Below, piece by piece: positions 23,035-35,555 of a stretch of DNA of 64,000 nt. Position 1 is the stretch's first letter. Each line of letters opens with the position of its first letter. The stretch is from Plotosus lineatus (Eukaryota > Chordata > Actinopteri > Siluriformes > Plotosidae): assembly GCA_024760905.1 (NCBI GenBank), contig CM045729.1, positions 50,843,580 to 50,907,579 of the forward strand, in the 5' to 3' direction. The notes beneath the pieces are model-generated. The model saw nothing but the letters and a program-made list of their open reading frames with translations, did no database searches and was not told where the DNA came from. The position numbers and the translations under genes were made by a program.

Positions 23035-23643
23035 GTGTAGGCCCTTGACTATTCGTAGTTTTGCACTCGTGGTTTGCATATTTGCAGACTGCCAAGCAAC
23101 TGGACACATAATTCAATTTCAGCCAATGGCTGTCCTCCTTCCTGCTGATTGGTTGAGATGATGTACCGCACTTGCACACTTGAAAGGTCCGGATAAGCCA
23201 CGCTTCGTCTCACAAGCTCCGTTTGTCACCTGCAACAAACGCCTCACATTCAAAGGGGAAGGACTTAAGAAGTGCGCTTTAATTGAGGTGAGCGTGCAGT
23301 TTGTGCTTATAGGGAGTAAATGAGATTACTTAATCCAAGTATGAACCGCATTCAGTCCGAGCAGCTCAGCCACGCCCCTCAGCCGTAGCGGGAGAAAGCA
23401 GATACACACAAACATTCTAACCATTAACTTAGGCACTGTACTGGAATAATAATTGAAAAAGACTTTAACTACTGCAGCTTTACAACAGTTCAGATGATTA
23501 TTCCTCTTCAGGCACTTCAGAGGAAACTGTCGTTTCTTCAGGCGAAAGTCTTATTTCTTTAGATGAGACAGCGCTTAGCCGGTATTTGAGTGGCATCGTA
23601 GCGCTTAACTGGAATATAAATAAATATATATAATAAAACTGTT

Positions 23644-23692
<49 letters not shown>

Positions 23693-24012
23693 ATGGAGAG
23701 AGAGAGAGAGATAAAGTATGCTGTATAATGTTTATATATTTTATTAATAAATATCACAGTACAAAATTTAAAAAATTTTCATGACTACATTTTACTACAT
23801 TAATACTGCATTAATGAGTAAGACTGTCTATAGAATGTGTTTAAGAAGCATATTTTAGCGCATGTAATACATACATAGTATTTTAATCCCGGTTGCTCAT
23901 TCACGCGTGTAATATGATACATGGGGTTTTACTTCCAGGTACAGAACTCATGGATTATCTCATTCGCGGGAGGGGCCGGAGCCAAACCCCTGCGAATATC
24001 GAGGGCCTACCG
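23035..24012. mobile_element. Palindromic Tigger-like element, copy 2
   Basis: The left end GTAGGCCCTTGACTATTCG and the right end, reversed GGTAGGCCCTCGATATTCG, are inverted. A TA follows the right end (24013-24014). The outer blocks match copies 1 and 3 (AGCCAATGGCTGTCCTCCTT left; GAGTAAGACTGTCTATAGAA right). The inner left arm is replaced by a different centre at about 23171-23400, which includes a module shared with 44105-44205. Confidence 0.75.
23641..23714. repeat. (GT)n(TA)n(GT)n(GA)n microsatellite inside the element
   Basis: Lies in the right half of palindromic element copy 2. Copy 3 has TA, GA and GATA repeats at the equivalent place, so the repeat expanded in situ. Confidence 0.85.
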
Positions 24013-24383
24013 TACTGACTAAATGAACTTTTTTGAGTGTGTTGTCTGTACATTTCCGGGTAGTCTGTAGTAAACACTGAATGACTAGGATAAACAGATG
24101 CTGTCAGCTACAGGGCATTTAGTTTTGTTCAGAGCATAAAGATCACTCGGACCAAACATCATACAGCAGTTCATATCACTGTGGGAGATCCCCATGTTTT
24201 TTGGCTGAATGCCATTTTATCAGTTTTTCCAATAAAAAAAAAAAAACAGGCGATTGCCCATCAGTGCCAAAATTACTGGGGTGGGTGATCCCGTTTGGAA
24301 GGTTTCCCCATTAAGTGACATGAGGATTGTACATCAGCACCATCAAATCCATCAACAGCAGAAGCCCACCATTCTTCTCTGTA

Positions 24384-25368
24384 CAGACGCTCCCCGACTT
24401 ACGTTCATCTGTTTTACGTTTTTTCGATTTTGGGTTTTATATATATATATATATAAATGAGATTTTATTTATATATATAAATGAGATATTTTTTATATAT
24501 ATAAAATATCTCATTTATATATATAAATCATTTATATTTTTATATATATAAATAAAATATATCTCATATAGCGTGTTACTCTTGTGTTAAGATGTCCCCT
24601 CTGTGATCTTTGTGTTTACACTGTTTTGTGGACTTTTGTAACCCTAAGCAAATATGGTTGGTCAGAAGTGTAAGCCTACTAGCATGGGTGCAAGTCTCGT
24701 ACACAGAGATGAATTAACTGTCTGCTCAGATTGGCACAATCTAATGCATACTCAGTTAAGCAAAGAGTTGTAAAATGAATGAAAAACCCTAATCTACAAA
24801 TTACAGAACAATTACAGATATTATCTTTTTGCAGAATCCTAAGAGTGTATATTTATTTTTATATTAATATTCATTAGGATTTATTTGTACTTGTTCTTTG
24901 TATGCATCTCTTGAATAAAGTTTACTTACTTAATTACACAAAAGAAAGAACTCTCCGCTTTGCTGGGATTCACATCAGTGCGGCTGTGTTCTAAACGAGT
25001 TCAACGGCACCCTTGTGCACTTGAAAGACCGGAAGTCTGTATAACCCACAGCAAGTACACTACTTTCGGTATTGAGCGCCTCACATATTGTAAGCGTTGA
25101 TTGTCAGTTTTAAGCTTCATGTAAAGTGACTCGGTATAAATAAGTCACATATTTGAAATTAATGTTTATTACTTGATATATTTGATATTATTTTACAATG
25201 TTATGTTTATAATAATTGATTTAGGAGTGTTTTATGAGATACGGTAATGGTATTTATGGATGTATAGTACAGTATGAGCGTCATACGTCACCGTAACAAC
25301 TTACATTTACTTTCAACTTACTTTCGGCCGTCCGGAACCAGTTAAAAATGTAAGTTGGTGAGTGTCTG
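24384..25368. mobile_element. Non-autonomous Tigger-like element (CAGACGCTCC ends)
   Basis: Flanked by TA (24382-24383, 25369-25370). The ends CAGACGCTCCCCGACTTACG and, reversed, CAGACACTCACCAACTTACA form inverted repeats. It contains an AT-rich foldback at 24436-24570 (ATGAGATATTTTTTATATAT and its complement). No transposase frame is present. An ETS-like CCGGAAGT is at about 25029. Confidence 0.82.
24436..24570. repeat. AT-rich foldback
   Basis: Several imperfect palindromes built from TATATAAATGAGAT and its complement. Reading frames here are IYIY-rich and non-coding. Confidence 0.8.
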
Positions 25369-25599
25369 TAATTATTCTTTGATCATTTTCAGGATTATAT
25401 CTCTCAACTGTATTTAACTGTTTGTCCTCAAATTCTCTGATTACATATATACAACCATTCAGTTTACACACACACACATCAGCTCTTGAGTGCTTCTGAT
25501 CAGAATATCAACAACACAGCTTGGTCATAAAGTCGAATTGGTCATGAGTCCCTCATATAATAGTAGAGGACTATTTGAGAAATACCATATCACCATTCC

Positions 25600-25735
25600 T
25601 TTATTCATTTTCTAAGTTGTTTCATCCTCACGGTTGGAGTTAGGCTGACACCCATCTCAGCCGACTCTGGATGGGGATAAGGTACACCTTGACAGCTCAC
25701 AAGGCTATCAGAGGGCTACAATATCATTCTGTTTG
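25600..25735 (-). mobile_element. L2-like tail fragment
   Basis: Reverse of the L-type tail only (CCCATCTCAGCCGACTCTGG and GGTACACCTTGACAGCTCAC). It could be a truncated SINE I or the LINE that donated the tail. Confidence 0.5.
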
Positions 25736-26844
25736 AAATTCTGTACTCAGCACATTGAGTGAGTAAGAAATCAAATGGGATCATTCCCATGTAAATTACT
25801 TGAATTGACTTTTCAGTGGTTTTATGTGGACCCCGAGTCACTCGGGGTGTTTAGAATCCTCTGCGTATCATAAGAGAAAAATAAAAGCAGCAGATAAATA
25901 ATAAGGGATGTGTTTCTACAGATGGGTGACAGGTCTGGTGAAAGGCTGGAGCAGGATTGAATTGTATTAGATAAGCTTTAGTATATCATGTATAAAATAA
26001 TAATACATAAACGATAATCTCAACAGTGTTAATGTATTTATTACTAAGGCTTTTAATTAAATAAAACACTATGACTGTTTTTAGGGGATTTAACACAGTC
26101 AGAAAATTTGGTGTGTGTGCATGTAATTGGTAATAGGCAGTGGCTGGTCTTTTTACTGTGTTGGCCACCATCTTAGCACATCAAATTCCCCCATTGAGTC
26201 TTGCCCTGCTGTATATTCACACATGAACACAGCATACATCTCCATAAAGGACAGCTCCCCAAAACCACTATCAGACTAGCAAGTCCATACGCCCTCTCTA
26301 CACATGCACACTGCACAGCGCAACACTGTAATCAGTGATTTATTTAAAGGGATGCATTTTGTTTCTGTGTGGTAGGGGGAAAGGATTTTTATGTTTTCTT
26401 TTTTTGTAAAAAATAGTTCAGTGTGGTGCCAGGACCTGATTTCCACACAGCCGCATGTACACCCACGCATCATCTCGGAGTGCCTGTCCTGTCATAAATT
26501 CAGTGGTTTCGCAACAGTGCTCTAGACGAGAAAAGTGATGTGGACCTGAGAAAGAGATGGTTTTGTATGAAGGACGTTTTGTTGTGTGCCGTCTTGTCCC
26601 ATGGTTGTATAGTATAGTGCTTCTATTTATGAATATGACCAGGACTGTGCTATGGCAAAAAGAAACTTGCCAAGTCGACATTTGAGAAGTAATTCACATC
26701 ACCATGGCAACCTTACAGAAAGCCCATACTTTTTCATTCTCAGAATCTTATTGGTTGTTTTCCATCTCCCACAGGCCACTAGCTTATTCCATTATTGGGA
26801 GTGGAATTTATTGAAATTTATTGGAATAATTCAGTAGCACAGTG

Positions 26845-27090
26845 ATGCAGCAGGGAGCAGTGTCACCTCTCAGGATACTCGGTTTGATCCAGTGCTCAGG
26901 TTACTGTTTGTTAGCGGTTTTCTTTTTTTTTTTTTTTTTCTTTTGTTATGTTATTTGTTATGTGGGGTTTTTGGTGGGTTACAGTTTCCCTTCCGTCTCC
27001 CCAAAACATGCCAGCAGTGTCACCATTCATTTAATAATGTTCCATTTCTGTATTCCTGCTTTTCACCTAGTGGTCCTGGGGTAGAATCCA
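26845..27090 (+). mobile_element. Degenerate SINE IV copy
   Basis: Head-like GTAGCACAGTGATGCAGCAG, then a B-box-like GGTTTGATCC, then TTTCCCTTCCGTCTCCCCAA. A poly(T) run interrupts it. This resembles the common fish tRNA-headed repeat seen better at 58636. Confidence 0.4.
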
Positions 27091-27311
27091 GATGAACTGG
27101 ATTATGATATGTTTGAACTTGCTTAGAAAATAGCAGTGTTCGGTATTTTTCTAAATGCATGGATGAACTCTCAAGTTTAGGTGTGTAATGCCACCAAGTC
27201 AGTGACTAACAATGCCTCATGTATGGTCCGTTAAAAAATTGATTTACATGCCTACAAAACTTGAACAGTGCAGTTTCATCATCAAAATGGAAAGGAGATG
27301 GTCTCATAGAG

Positions 27312-27747
27312 CAGGGGTCCCCAACCCCCGGTCCACAGACCGGTACCGTTCCGTGGATCATTTGATACCGGTCCGCAAACAAAATCTTACAAATTACAGA
27401 AGTGTACACTTGGTGCTCTGGGTGCAGATTTTCATTTCAACCAAGTGATAGCCAAACCTTCCTGTTTTAATCACGAATCTGAAAAAAAAAGATTACAGAG
27501 TGTTTCAATTATAGTTTTTTTTATTTGAGCTTCCGGGTCTTTATTTAAAAAAAAACTACTGTTTTTGACATCGTCACAGAAGCACTGAAAGCCCTTCTTC
27601 TATTTCCTACCACATATCTTTGTGAGGCAGGGTTCTTTGCGGTGACAGCCATCAAAACAAGTCTACGGAGTAGATTCTGACCGGTCCGCGGAAACATCTT
27701 CATACGTAAAACTGGTCCCTGGTGCAAAAACAGGTTGGGGACCACTG
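27312..27747 (+). mobile_element. hAT-type non-autonomous element with C-terminal transposase remnant
   Basis: The ends CAGGGGTCCCCAACC and GGTTGGGGACCACTG are imperfect inverted repeats. The flanks TCATAGAG and CCATAGAG form an 8-bp target duplication with one mismatch, as hAT elements make. Near 27580-27680 the + strand reads ALKALLLFPTTYLCEAGFFA, like the C-terminal dimerisation region of hAT transposases, and then stops. Most of the gene is deleted in this 436-bp copy. Confidence 0.88.
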
Positions 27748-27759
27748 CCATAGAGGATT

Positions 27760-28987
27760 ATCTTCTAACTTCCTGTATTGTAAAACATTATGCTGAGGCT
27801 ACTGCTGCATTCCTCTTGAACAAGAAATGAACAGGTAAAAAGAGAATTGAGTCCTGGTGGGAGGTTTTTGTTTTTTGTTTTTTTTTAAACCAGGAACAAA
27901 GACCATTGAACTTGCTTCCTTAGAGTGATCAGGTTTGTGTGTTGAGCCCTGCAATGGAGACCCTGATCCCACAGTTTCACCTGAGCAGCACAATGCCACA
28001 GCATAGTGTGTGTGGTTGTGCCTTTCCCAGCATGGTGCATAACTTAATAGCATGAATATTTCATACAGTGAAGTCAGAGCCTAATGAGAGATGAAAGTGT
28101 ATTCTGTTGTCATGCTGTTTGTTCAGTTTGACAAGAGGTTGAAGGAGGCAGAGTGAGGCCTCAACACGCTGCTGCCCTGTGCATTTGAAACAAGTATACC
28201 ATTAAAGCAAACTATTAAACCCCCAGTTATTTCTCTTATGATTATAACATCCAGCAGCAGAAACGCTGCCACACTGCTGATTCATTGCTCTCTTTGCATC
28301 ACTGTTGTTGAGATAAAGGCAGGAAGCTTGCCTTTTTTTTTTTTTTTAAATTACAAGCGTTCCTGGACTTGCTTTTGTATAATGTAGAGAGAGCTGTACG
28401 AGCACTTGGCTGCTATTTCATATATGCAGCATTAAACTAGATTTTCGCTTTGGTGCCATTTGTTTAGGCAGATCGGCTGCACAGCCATCATACTTGGGTA
28501 CTAACCGGTCCTGAATCATCTGAACAAATTGGTCTCTATCTGCTTTCGAGTCACCTTTAGCTTGATTTAGTTGTGGTGCAAAGTAAATCGACTCAAATGA
28601 ACTCGACTGCATATTACAGACATTTATTTTGAGCTTTAGATATGATCTACTAAGCTTGGGTGGAGCGAATTGTGGGTGGACAAAGCTGTTGCACTGCAGC
28701 CTGATGTATTCAGAGAAAATTTAAAAATAAAATACAAGCTAGATGGAATGCAGAGGAATTTAAGCTAGGTAGGCCATTCAGGGTTTTTTGTTTGTTTGTT
28801 AATTCCTTGTTTGGCTTATTTCTTTTATGTAAACCCAATACACTGGAAAGTTTTAATTTTAAAAAGAGGTATTTTATAAGAAAGGGTCAAATAAACACTA
28901 AACTAGTGCCTTAATTTAAACATTTAATAGTTTGACAACAGTGGTCTGTCCTGAGCTGATGGTCTACATGTAGTACTTTTTATACTA
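27760..28987. other. Intronic stretch with a possible decayed DNA transposon end
   Basis: Mostly unrecognised. On the - strand at 28418-28612 a short frame includes APKRKSS, a Tigger-like start, and 28355-28380 reads ACAAGCGTTCCTGGACTTGC, which resembles a Tigger-type end. A partner end was not found. Confidence 0.35.
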
Positions 28988-29910
28988 CCGTATTCGGTGT
29001 CATAAGCACCCTGCTCCAATAAGGGCACCCTTTTTTTTTTTTTTTTTTTTTCTATCTTTTATCTTGTGTACTGGGAGGAAAAATCGTAGATCAAACTTAC
29101 CAATTTTATTCGATCAGTCTCTGTAAGCATAAAATGAGATGTTCACTGCCTGTAAAAGTGAGTTTAAAAGAGAGTATTTCAAGACCCCCTGCCACTGGGG
29201 AACGTCTATAATGTTCATCAGTAACAACACATTTGATTGTTCCGCTGTGCCTTAAAAACAGGAAATTATTTTGCTGTGTTCTCTTGGTAAATGTCCAACA
29301 ACCGATGAACCATTAGAAACTGCTACAGCAAAACTATCGGATGCTCTGAATGAATGGCACGATAAGTCAGATATGGACCTATCAGAAAGTGATGGCGAGT
29401 ATTTTTCACCTGATTCTCCTGCTCACTAACTTCATAAATTTAAGCACGTACCTGGCCATGTGCTTTTGTTTACGTTCATGTTCATTGGTTCAATGTGCCA
29501 CATGCTAACGTTAACATTCATGTTGATTTGCTCGATTTTACGTCCGGAAAAACGTTTAAAGGAACAGCACCGGGATGGAAAAGTAAGGGGTCTTTTTTTT
29601 TTTTTTTTTTTTTTAATTATGCTGTTTTCTGTTTATTTTCTTCTTTCATTTAAGTACAGTGGTACCTGACCCTACGAAATTAATCCGTTCCAGAGGCTTT
29701 TTCTTAACCTGGATTTTTTGTAAATTGAACCGCATTTTACATGTAAAACGTGTGATTCGTTCCAAATCCCCAATACTACCCCTAAACTCTCTAAAAATTA
29801 TAAAAGTATATCTTTTAAGACCTCCTACTTCAATATCGTACCGATGGTAGACGGGTTTGGCCATATTCCTTTGTGATATAACTCGAGCCCGTTTCTTCTC
29901 ACTCGCACCA

Positions 29911-29948
<38 letters not shown>

Positions 29949-29949
29949 T
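29911..29949. repeat. (GT)n microsatellite
   Basis: Interrupted GT run inside the Tigger-like MITE. Confidence 0.9.
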
Positions 29950-30086
29950 CACCATGTCTTCTGAGTAGAGTTATAATCTTACAAATGTTTGTGGAAGGTT
30001 AAAACTCAAGTCAAGAAATAAAGCATGAAACAACAATAACTCTGTCCTTTACACGAAAAGCATTATGGGAGATGCAGCTCCATAAT

Positions 30087-30265
30087 AGCCAATGGGAGGC
30101 CAAGGGGGGTGGATGTTGGGAGATAGCCAATAAGAGGGAGCTGCGTCATCCCTCCTAGCCAATGGGAGGCCAGCGGGGCAGGATGTTGAGAGATAGGTAA
30201 TGGGAGGTAGCTGTGTCATCCCTCTTAGCCAAATGGGAGGCTAGCAGGGCGGGATGTTAGAACGT
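30087..30265. repeat. 70-bp tandem repeat, about 2.5 copies
   Basis: AGCCAATGGGAGG recurs at 30087 and 30157, and as AGCCAAATGGGAGG at 30227, giving a regular 70-bp period. Each unit also holds GGATGTTG and GTCATCCCTC. Confidence 0.9.
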
Positions 30266-31559
30266 CATTGATGGGAGAGCAGCTCGCACATTGTTTGAAT
30301 GTTTGAATGGCGCGTTTGAAGCGTTTCTTAAGAACATGTTTTATATACAGAGACAAAAAATTTTGGAAAATGTTTTTCGGAACCTGGATTTTTCGTTTGC
30401 TGGGACTATCATAAGGTGAGATACTACTGTAGTTTGGTTGATACCACAAAATGAATAACACAAATACCAGTAAAACTCTTTTATTGTTCTGTTATTATTC
30501 ATGTTTTCCACCTCGATGGGAATAAGCACTTACCATTCCACTCTGCTGGTAACATTTTAATAAGTGCCCACCCACTCCAATTTTTGAAGCACCCTGAGTG
30601 CTTATCACGTTGAATACAGTATGTATATGCTGTTGAATGTACGGCTTTAAACAGACCGGTGGCACAATGTTTTCCATGCCATTCAAAAAGGAGATTGCCC
30701 TAAAAATACTTTCATCGACCTCCCTCCTCCCCTCACCTCTGACCAGACGCCCAGGTAGCTTTTGATTCTGCAGCCATCAGCAGTTGACCAGTTCTGGCAC
30801 ACATGACAACAGTATCATTGACTATAGGCTCACGTGAAAGATGTTTGTACGCATATGCACTGTGTAGATTGCTGGATTTGAAACAACGACTGCACACAGC
30901 AAAACGTTCGATGGGCAAGTATGTGTGCACATATGTACATGAGTCACAATGGACAACCGGTCGTAAGACAGTTTGGGTCTGTACATTTACTGTATTACTA
31001 CTAGCATGTATGTTGTACCTTTTTACAAGTTTGTTTAAAAAAAAAAAAAAAGGAATATTCCGTGAGTCAGCATATCCTAAAACACTTTAATGTAATAATA
31101 ATAATAATAACAATTTATTCATTATCACAATAATGATGATGATTAATAAGGTTGATGATGATAATAATGTGCGGGTTTTTGTTTGTTTGTTTGTTTTTTC
31201 CTTTCCTTGTTGGATCTCTTTCTCTCTCTCTCTCTCTCTGTTCTCCTGTATGTTATCCACAATCACTCATATACACACAAACACACACATTCTTCTGTAC
31301 GTTTGATTTTTTTTTTTTTTTTGTCTCCCTCTAGTATTTCTCTTTAATTCTGCATTAATGTAAATTTGCTTATCTTTTTGTATATAATGTGAACATTTGA
31401 GAACAACCTGCAGCTAATGTTACTGTTTTTTTTTTCTTGCGACGAATGTTTGAATCTCTCATATTTTTCCGATTAAATACATGTACATGGTTTATCCCAT
31501 TTAATCCTCACAAATAGGCTAGAATCAGATACATGATACCAAAGTATATATGCTATTTA

Positions 31560-31592
<33 letters not shown>

Positions 31593-31662
31593 CTTCCATG
31601 GGTGGTTGTAAAGTCGAACAGTCATAAGTTGCACAGGTTGTAAGTCAGCAACTACCTGTATT
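31560..31662. mobile_element. Poly(T) tract and Tigger-like terminal sequence
   Basis: A run of about 30 T is followed by a stretch whose reverse complement reads CAGGTAGTTGCTGACTTACA, a Tigger-type end bordered by TA at 31663. The opposite end was not identified. Confidence 0.4.
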
Positions 31663-32305
31663 AACCCCAATGCAGGTTTTTCTCCTTCAAAATTGAAAAT
31701 TCAATTTTTCTGATTTTTGACCAGGTAACTAGATTAACAGGTGTGAAAATGGCTATTATTTGTGATTTCAAAGCAATTTAACACTCAGGATTGTAAGTAA
31801 CAGCCACTAGTTACATTCATATGCTCATTATAAAAGTCCCATGCACACACGGGCTTCAGAAACGTTTTCTTACAAAGAGGGCAAGAGACCCGAACAGTAT
31901 GACCAAATGAATGCAGAGTCTTATTGTCCTTTCACTAATCAGTTAAACAGACTGGGGGGTGTGCTGGTATCAAGCTTTGTTCACTGACTGCTCACACCGT
32001 CCATGTTGTCATGGTAACGTTGACAATAACGTGCACAGTAATGTGCATCCACGTTCATTTAGTGGGCTTTTGGCTTGTTCGTCCAGCACAACATAGTATG
32101 TTAAGTTCAATATTATTTATCGATTTTATCAGAACTTGAATTTATTTTACCTTTTTTATTTACTTTTTTTTTTTTTTTCTAAAAATCAGTCAGTATAGAT
32201 ATATAGATAAGTATAGATGCTGTTTAAAAAAATTTAACTGAAATGAAAACACTTGAGTTACATCTCCCAGCAGCCTTGGTTCTGATTTTTGTTTTCCATT
32301 GACAG

Positions 32306-32543
32306 GTATGAAAAGGTGCCAGTGATCCTGGTGGGCAATAAAGTGGATCTGGAGAGTGAACGGGAGGTGTCAGTGAACGAGGGTCAGGCTCTGGCCGAGG
32401 AGTGGGGCTGCCCATTTATCGAGACCTCGGCCAAGAGCAAGACCATGGTGGACGAACTGTTTGCTGAAATCGTACGACAGATGGACTACGCAGCACAGCC
32501 AGACAAAGACGATCCCTGCTGCTCTTCCTGCAATATACAATAA
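32306..32543 (+). CDS. rap2a: rap2a coding exon 2 (residues 105-183 and stop)
   Basis: Follows a good acceptor (TTTTCCATTGACAG) and completes codon 105 (Arg). It encodes the guanine-specificity boxes NKVD (116-119) and ETSAK (144-148), then the C-terminal alpha helix. The end [13 protein letters not shown] has a CNIQ prenylation box with Cys180 and upstream Cys176/177, likely palmitoylated; this ending fits Rap2a, whereas Rap2b ends in a Leu box for geranylgeranylation. The total length of 183 residues equals the family norm. The last exon holds the stop (32541-32543) and continues into the 3' UTR. Confidence 0.97.
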
Positions 32544-33760
32544 CCCTAGGTTAATGAGGGCTCGTGCAGACATTCACTCACACACACACACACACAATTC
32601 ACACACTGCACATACAGTACATGCACAAACATGCAGGCACAGTCATATATATTTACAAAATACACATACATTTCTGTAGATGTTCTTTCTGGTGCATTGG
32701 GGGTTTTTTGTTTGTTTGTTTGTTTTTTTTGTTTTTCTCTGAGTGTAATTCGTACTTGGCATATATGCCTGAATGAGGACTTTTTGTCACTTTACCTGAC
32801 TGACTCACAGAGAAGTGCACTGACCTTATGAGTGAGAACCATATTTCATGATGGAGCAGGAGTTTACACTACACCTGGAGTTTAACACTATTTAACCATT
32901 TAAAAAATTGTTCTCTTATAAATTCTCTTCCTGTTGACTTGACAAATTTTGATTAATTACGTTTCTAATTATGTAACTTAGACCGAGCTCTAATATCCGA
33001 GGGAACAAACTCCCCAACCTCAACCATTAAATTTTAAGATCAATTAGAGGTAGAAATAGGCAGGATGAAACACCGACTCAAACATTACCCCCAAAGAATG
33101 CATTTTGAACACCGCCCTTCCGCTTTTGATCTCAACGATGGGATTGTAGACAATTGTTTTTTTTTTTTTTTTTCTTTCCCTCCATCAGTGTAATGATGTG
33201 TATCAGTTGTGTGTTCTCTTTCTGAGAGATGATGACAGGACTCTGACCACAGAACACGCAGGCCTCTTTCAGTTTCTGTGGATTTTTCATCATCCAGCTT
33301 TTTGCATATTTCTCCAGAGTTGGGTTAAACATTCTTCACATGGTGCCATCAAACAATCTAGTGCTTGCATTTCACAAAAAGGTACACAGGGAGAAAACCA
33401 ATTTCAAACGGTCATGAAAAATCATTGACACTGACGCCGGTAATCTAAATACCATTGTGGATGTTGCCAGTTCCACGCCGGCTCCTCCTTCCTGTGGGCC
33501 TGTGGATTTCGTGCATGGCCAGAAAACTAAACAGCCTGAAGCAGATGTAAAGAGTTTGAGCCAAAAAAACGACGATCACTCCGGTCAGACCAGAGTAGCG
33601 AGGTGCTGTGTATTCATTGTTGATTTTATATTTTTTTATGTGACATTTACTCTCTCCTTCCTGAATGAATGGTGACACTCTTTCATTTGGCACCTCAATA
33701 AAGTGTGTTCAACACATCATCCTTGCTAATGCTTCTTTAATAAAAGTTATGAATGAAGGA
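32544..33760 (+). other. rap2a: rap2a 3' UTR (probable extent)
   Basis: Starts after the TAA stop, with a CA-rich segment at 32577-32597 and T-rich runs near 32701-32740 and 33157-33172. It runs to two consensus poly(A) signals. The length is a minimum estimate, since no transcript is available. Confidence 0.6.
33697..33744 (+). terminator. rap2a: Poly(A) signals of rap2a
   Basis: AATAAA at 33697-33702 is followed directly by the GU-rich GTGTGTTC. A second AATAAA is at 33739-33744. Either could end the transcript. Confidence 0.6.
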
Positions 33761-34025
33761 AAAATGATTTTAAGAAAAGTGTTAATGTGATATAGGAGCT
33801 GCTCTGCTTTTACTTAAATGACAGCAATATATTCATGTCAGCATTATCAGATACCTGTGTAAATGTATGGGTGTTAATTTGGGAATTTGTTTGGTGAAAA
33901 CATTGTAGTTTTTTTGTGTAATGCAGTTTAAAGTTAGGATTAGTGTTTTGAAGACTTATTTTTTTTAATAAGAGGAATAAATTTAAAGGCACATTATTAG
34001 TGCTGAATTTGGTGAACAGCAACTA

Positions 34026-34786
34026 CAGTGGTACCTCTAGTTACGAAATTGATCCGTTCCAAGGGCAAGTTCATAAGGCAAAATGTTCGTTAGATAAAAC
34101 AAAAATTCCCATAGAAAATAATAGAAAACCAATTAATCTGTTCCAACCCTCTCCCAGATTCATATAACCTGACACAAACATGTACATTTGATCTAATATA
34201 TTAAAGATAAACATGTAACAACAATAAATATTTCATAATAATAATGCATGTACGTTAACAATAATAAATAATGAAACAAGAATAAACAATAAGTCAACTG
34301 ACCCTTTCGATCATTGACTGCGGCAGAGATGTCACGTGCGCGCAAAGATGTCTCGTGGGCAGGCATGAGGTGGTGCGTAACAGAGGAGGAGAATTTTGTG
34401 CATGTGCACACTACAAATGCCAGCGAGGCGAGCTCCCACTTACACTAGGTGGCAGTGATGCTGTTCCCGATGATGGAGGGGAAAAGTATCAGGCAAACAA
34501 TATGAAGTGCAGCAAACACTATTTATAGTCACGTGCTGGGGGGGCACGGAATGTTGTTGTTTTTTTTTCCTATATGGGGTATCACATAAAATAATTGAGA
34601 AGCACTGCACAAGACGTTCTCGGAGGATTGAACTAAACAAAGCAAATCTGCTCAGAAAAGCCATTTCCCCGGCAGAGCTCGTAAATCAAAATTTTGCACG
34701 TTGGATGGGGCAGATATTTGGTGGGATCAAAGCTCGTATCATGGAAAATTAGTTATAAAGGACACTCGTAAGTCAAGGTACCACTA
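34026..34786. mobile_element. Tigger-like MITE (CAGTGGTACCTC ends)
   Basis: TA flanks at 34024-34025 and 34787-34788. The left end CAGTGGTACCTCTAGTTACG and the reversed right end TAGTGGTACCTTGACTTACG form inverted repeats. These termini belong to the same group as the element at 29656, but the interiors differ. No transposase is encoded. Confidence 0.87.
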
Positions 34787-34799
34787 TATTGCATTATTT

Positions 34800-35555
34800 A
34801 AGAAGTGAGCAGTGTGTGCGTGGAGAAGACACAATGTGGGTGGAAATGTGCTAAATTGTTATTTTCTACTGATGTTTGTTCTAATGGTTATTAACTGTAG
34901 AATTGATTCAACTGAATCCCAAGAAGGCCTTCACCAGGAAATCAAGCCTTTTTAATATAATTATGGAAACATAAGCAATTTTATTTAATTCAATCGTGGG
35001 AGATTTGAGTTGTGGCATGATGAAAATGTACCAAAACTGCATTTTTTCTGCAAAAAGCACCCAAACTAAGCTACCGATATCCCTGCATATTTAGAAAGGA
35101 AAGGTCCCCATGTGTCCAAATATGCATGAATGAGCAAGGCTTATTCAGGACGTAAGCTGTTGGAGATCCCCGAACGGAGCCCAGAAATTAAGTCGTGATA
35201 GGTGGTGCGATAGCCGATATTTTTTGATGCATGCAACCCAACATGGTCATGTTCTCTAAACTCACAAAGACTGAATGAGGGTGCACAGATAATCAAAATC
35301 AAACTGATTTAGTTTTTTGGAATTTTGGCCCTCGGGACCCATACTTTTTTCCCCGAATTGTTTTGGAAATAATAAAAGTGATTTCAGTCTTGCAATTTTC
35401 CATTTTGGCAATATATGTTCCACTGCTACATCTCCACCCGTGCTTTACTGGTTGATTCTGAGAAAATTTGGCTCTTAATTGGAAAATAAATGCTGAATAA
35501 ATATTATTTCATATTCTGGGGTTCACACAAGGATTTTGCAACATGTCATGAGTCC
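34800..35555. other. Intergenic stretch, nothing identified
   Basis: Contains an odd GC-richer patch near 35155-35215 (GGAGATCCCCGAACGGAGCC) that I could not match to any RNA or repeat family. The rest is AT-rich. Confidence 0.4.

Larger units (their letters stand above)
29656..30431. mobile_element. Tigger-like MITE inserted in the CCGTATT element
   Basis: The ends CAGTGGTACCTGACCCTACG and, reversed, CAGTAGTATCTCACCTTATG face each other with TA at both flanks. The related element at 40066 carries the uninterrupted target sequence (AAGTAATTTGGTTGATACC). Contents include a GT microsatellite and a 70-bp tandem repeat. No transposase frame is present. Confidence 0.87.
28988..30619. mobile_element. 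TA-target DNA transposon (CCGTATTCGG ends), copy 1, interrupted
   Basis: The ends CCGTATTCGGTGTCATAAGC and, reversed from the right, CTGTATTCAACGTGATAAGC are inverted repeats with TA at both sides. Parts match the copy at 40066-40602 closely (GTGTTCATCAG-type and TTATGCTGTTTTCTGTTTAT blocks). A unique piece near 29290-29430 encodes on the + strand LSDALNEWHDKSDMDLSESD before a stop, perhaps a transposase C-terminus. A Tigger-like element is inserted at 29656. Confidence 0.75.
10202..32305 (+). other. rap2a: rap2a intron (22.1 kb)
   Basis: Bounded by GT (GTAGAG) at 10202 and by the acceptor TTTTCCATTGACAG ending at 32305. It separates G boxes 1-3 from boxes 4-5 and is filled with SINEs, DNA transposons and microsatellites annotated separately. 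No further exon or hosted gene is apparent. Confidence 0.93.
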
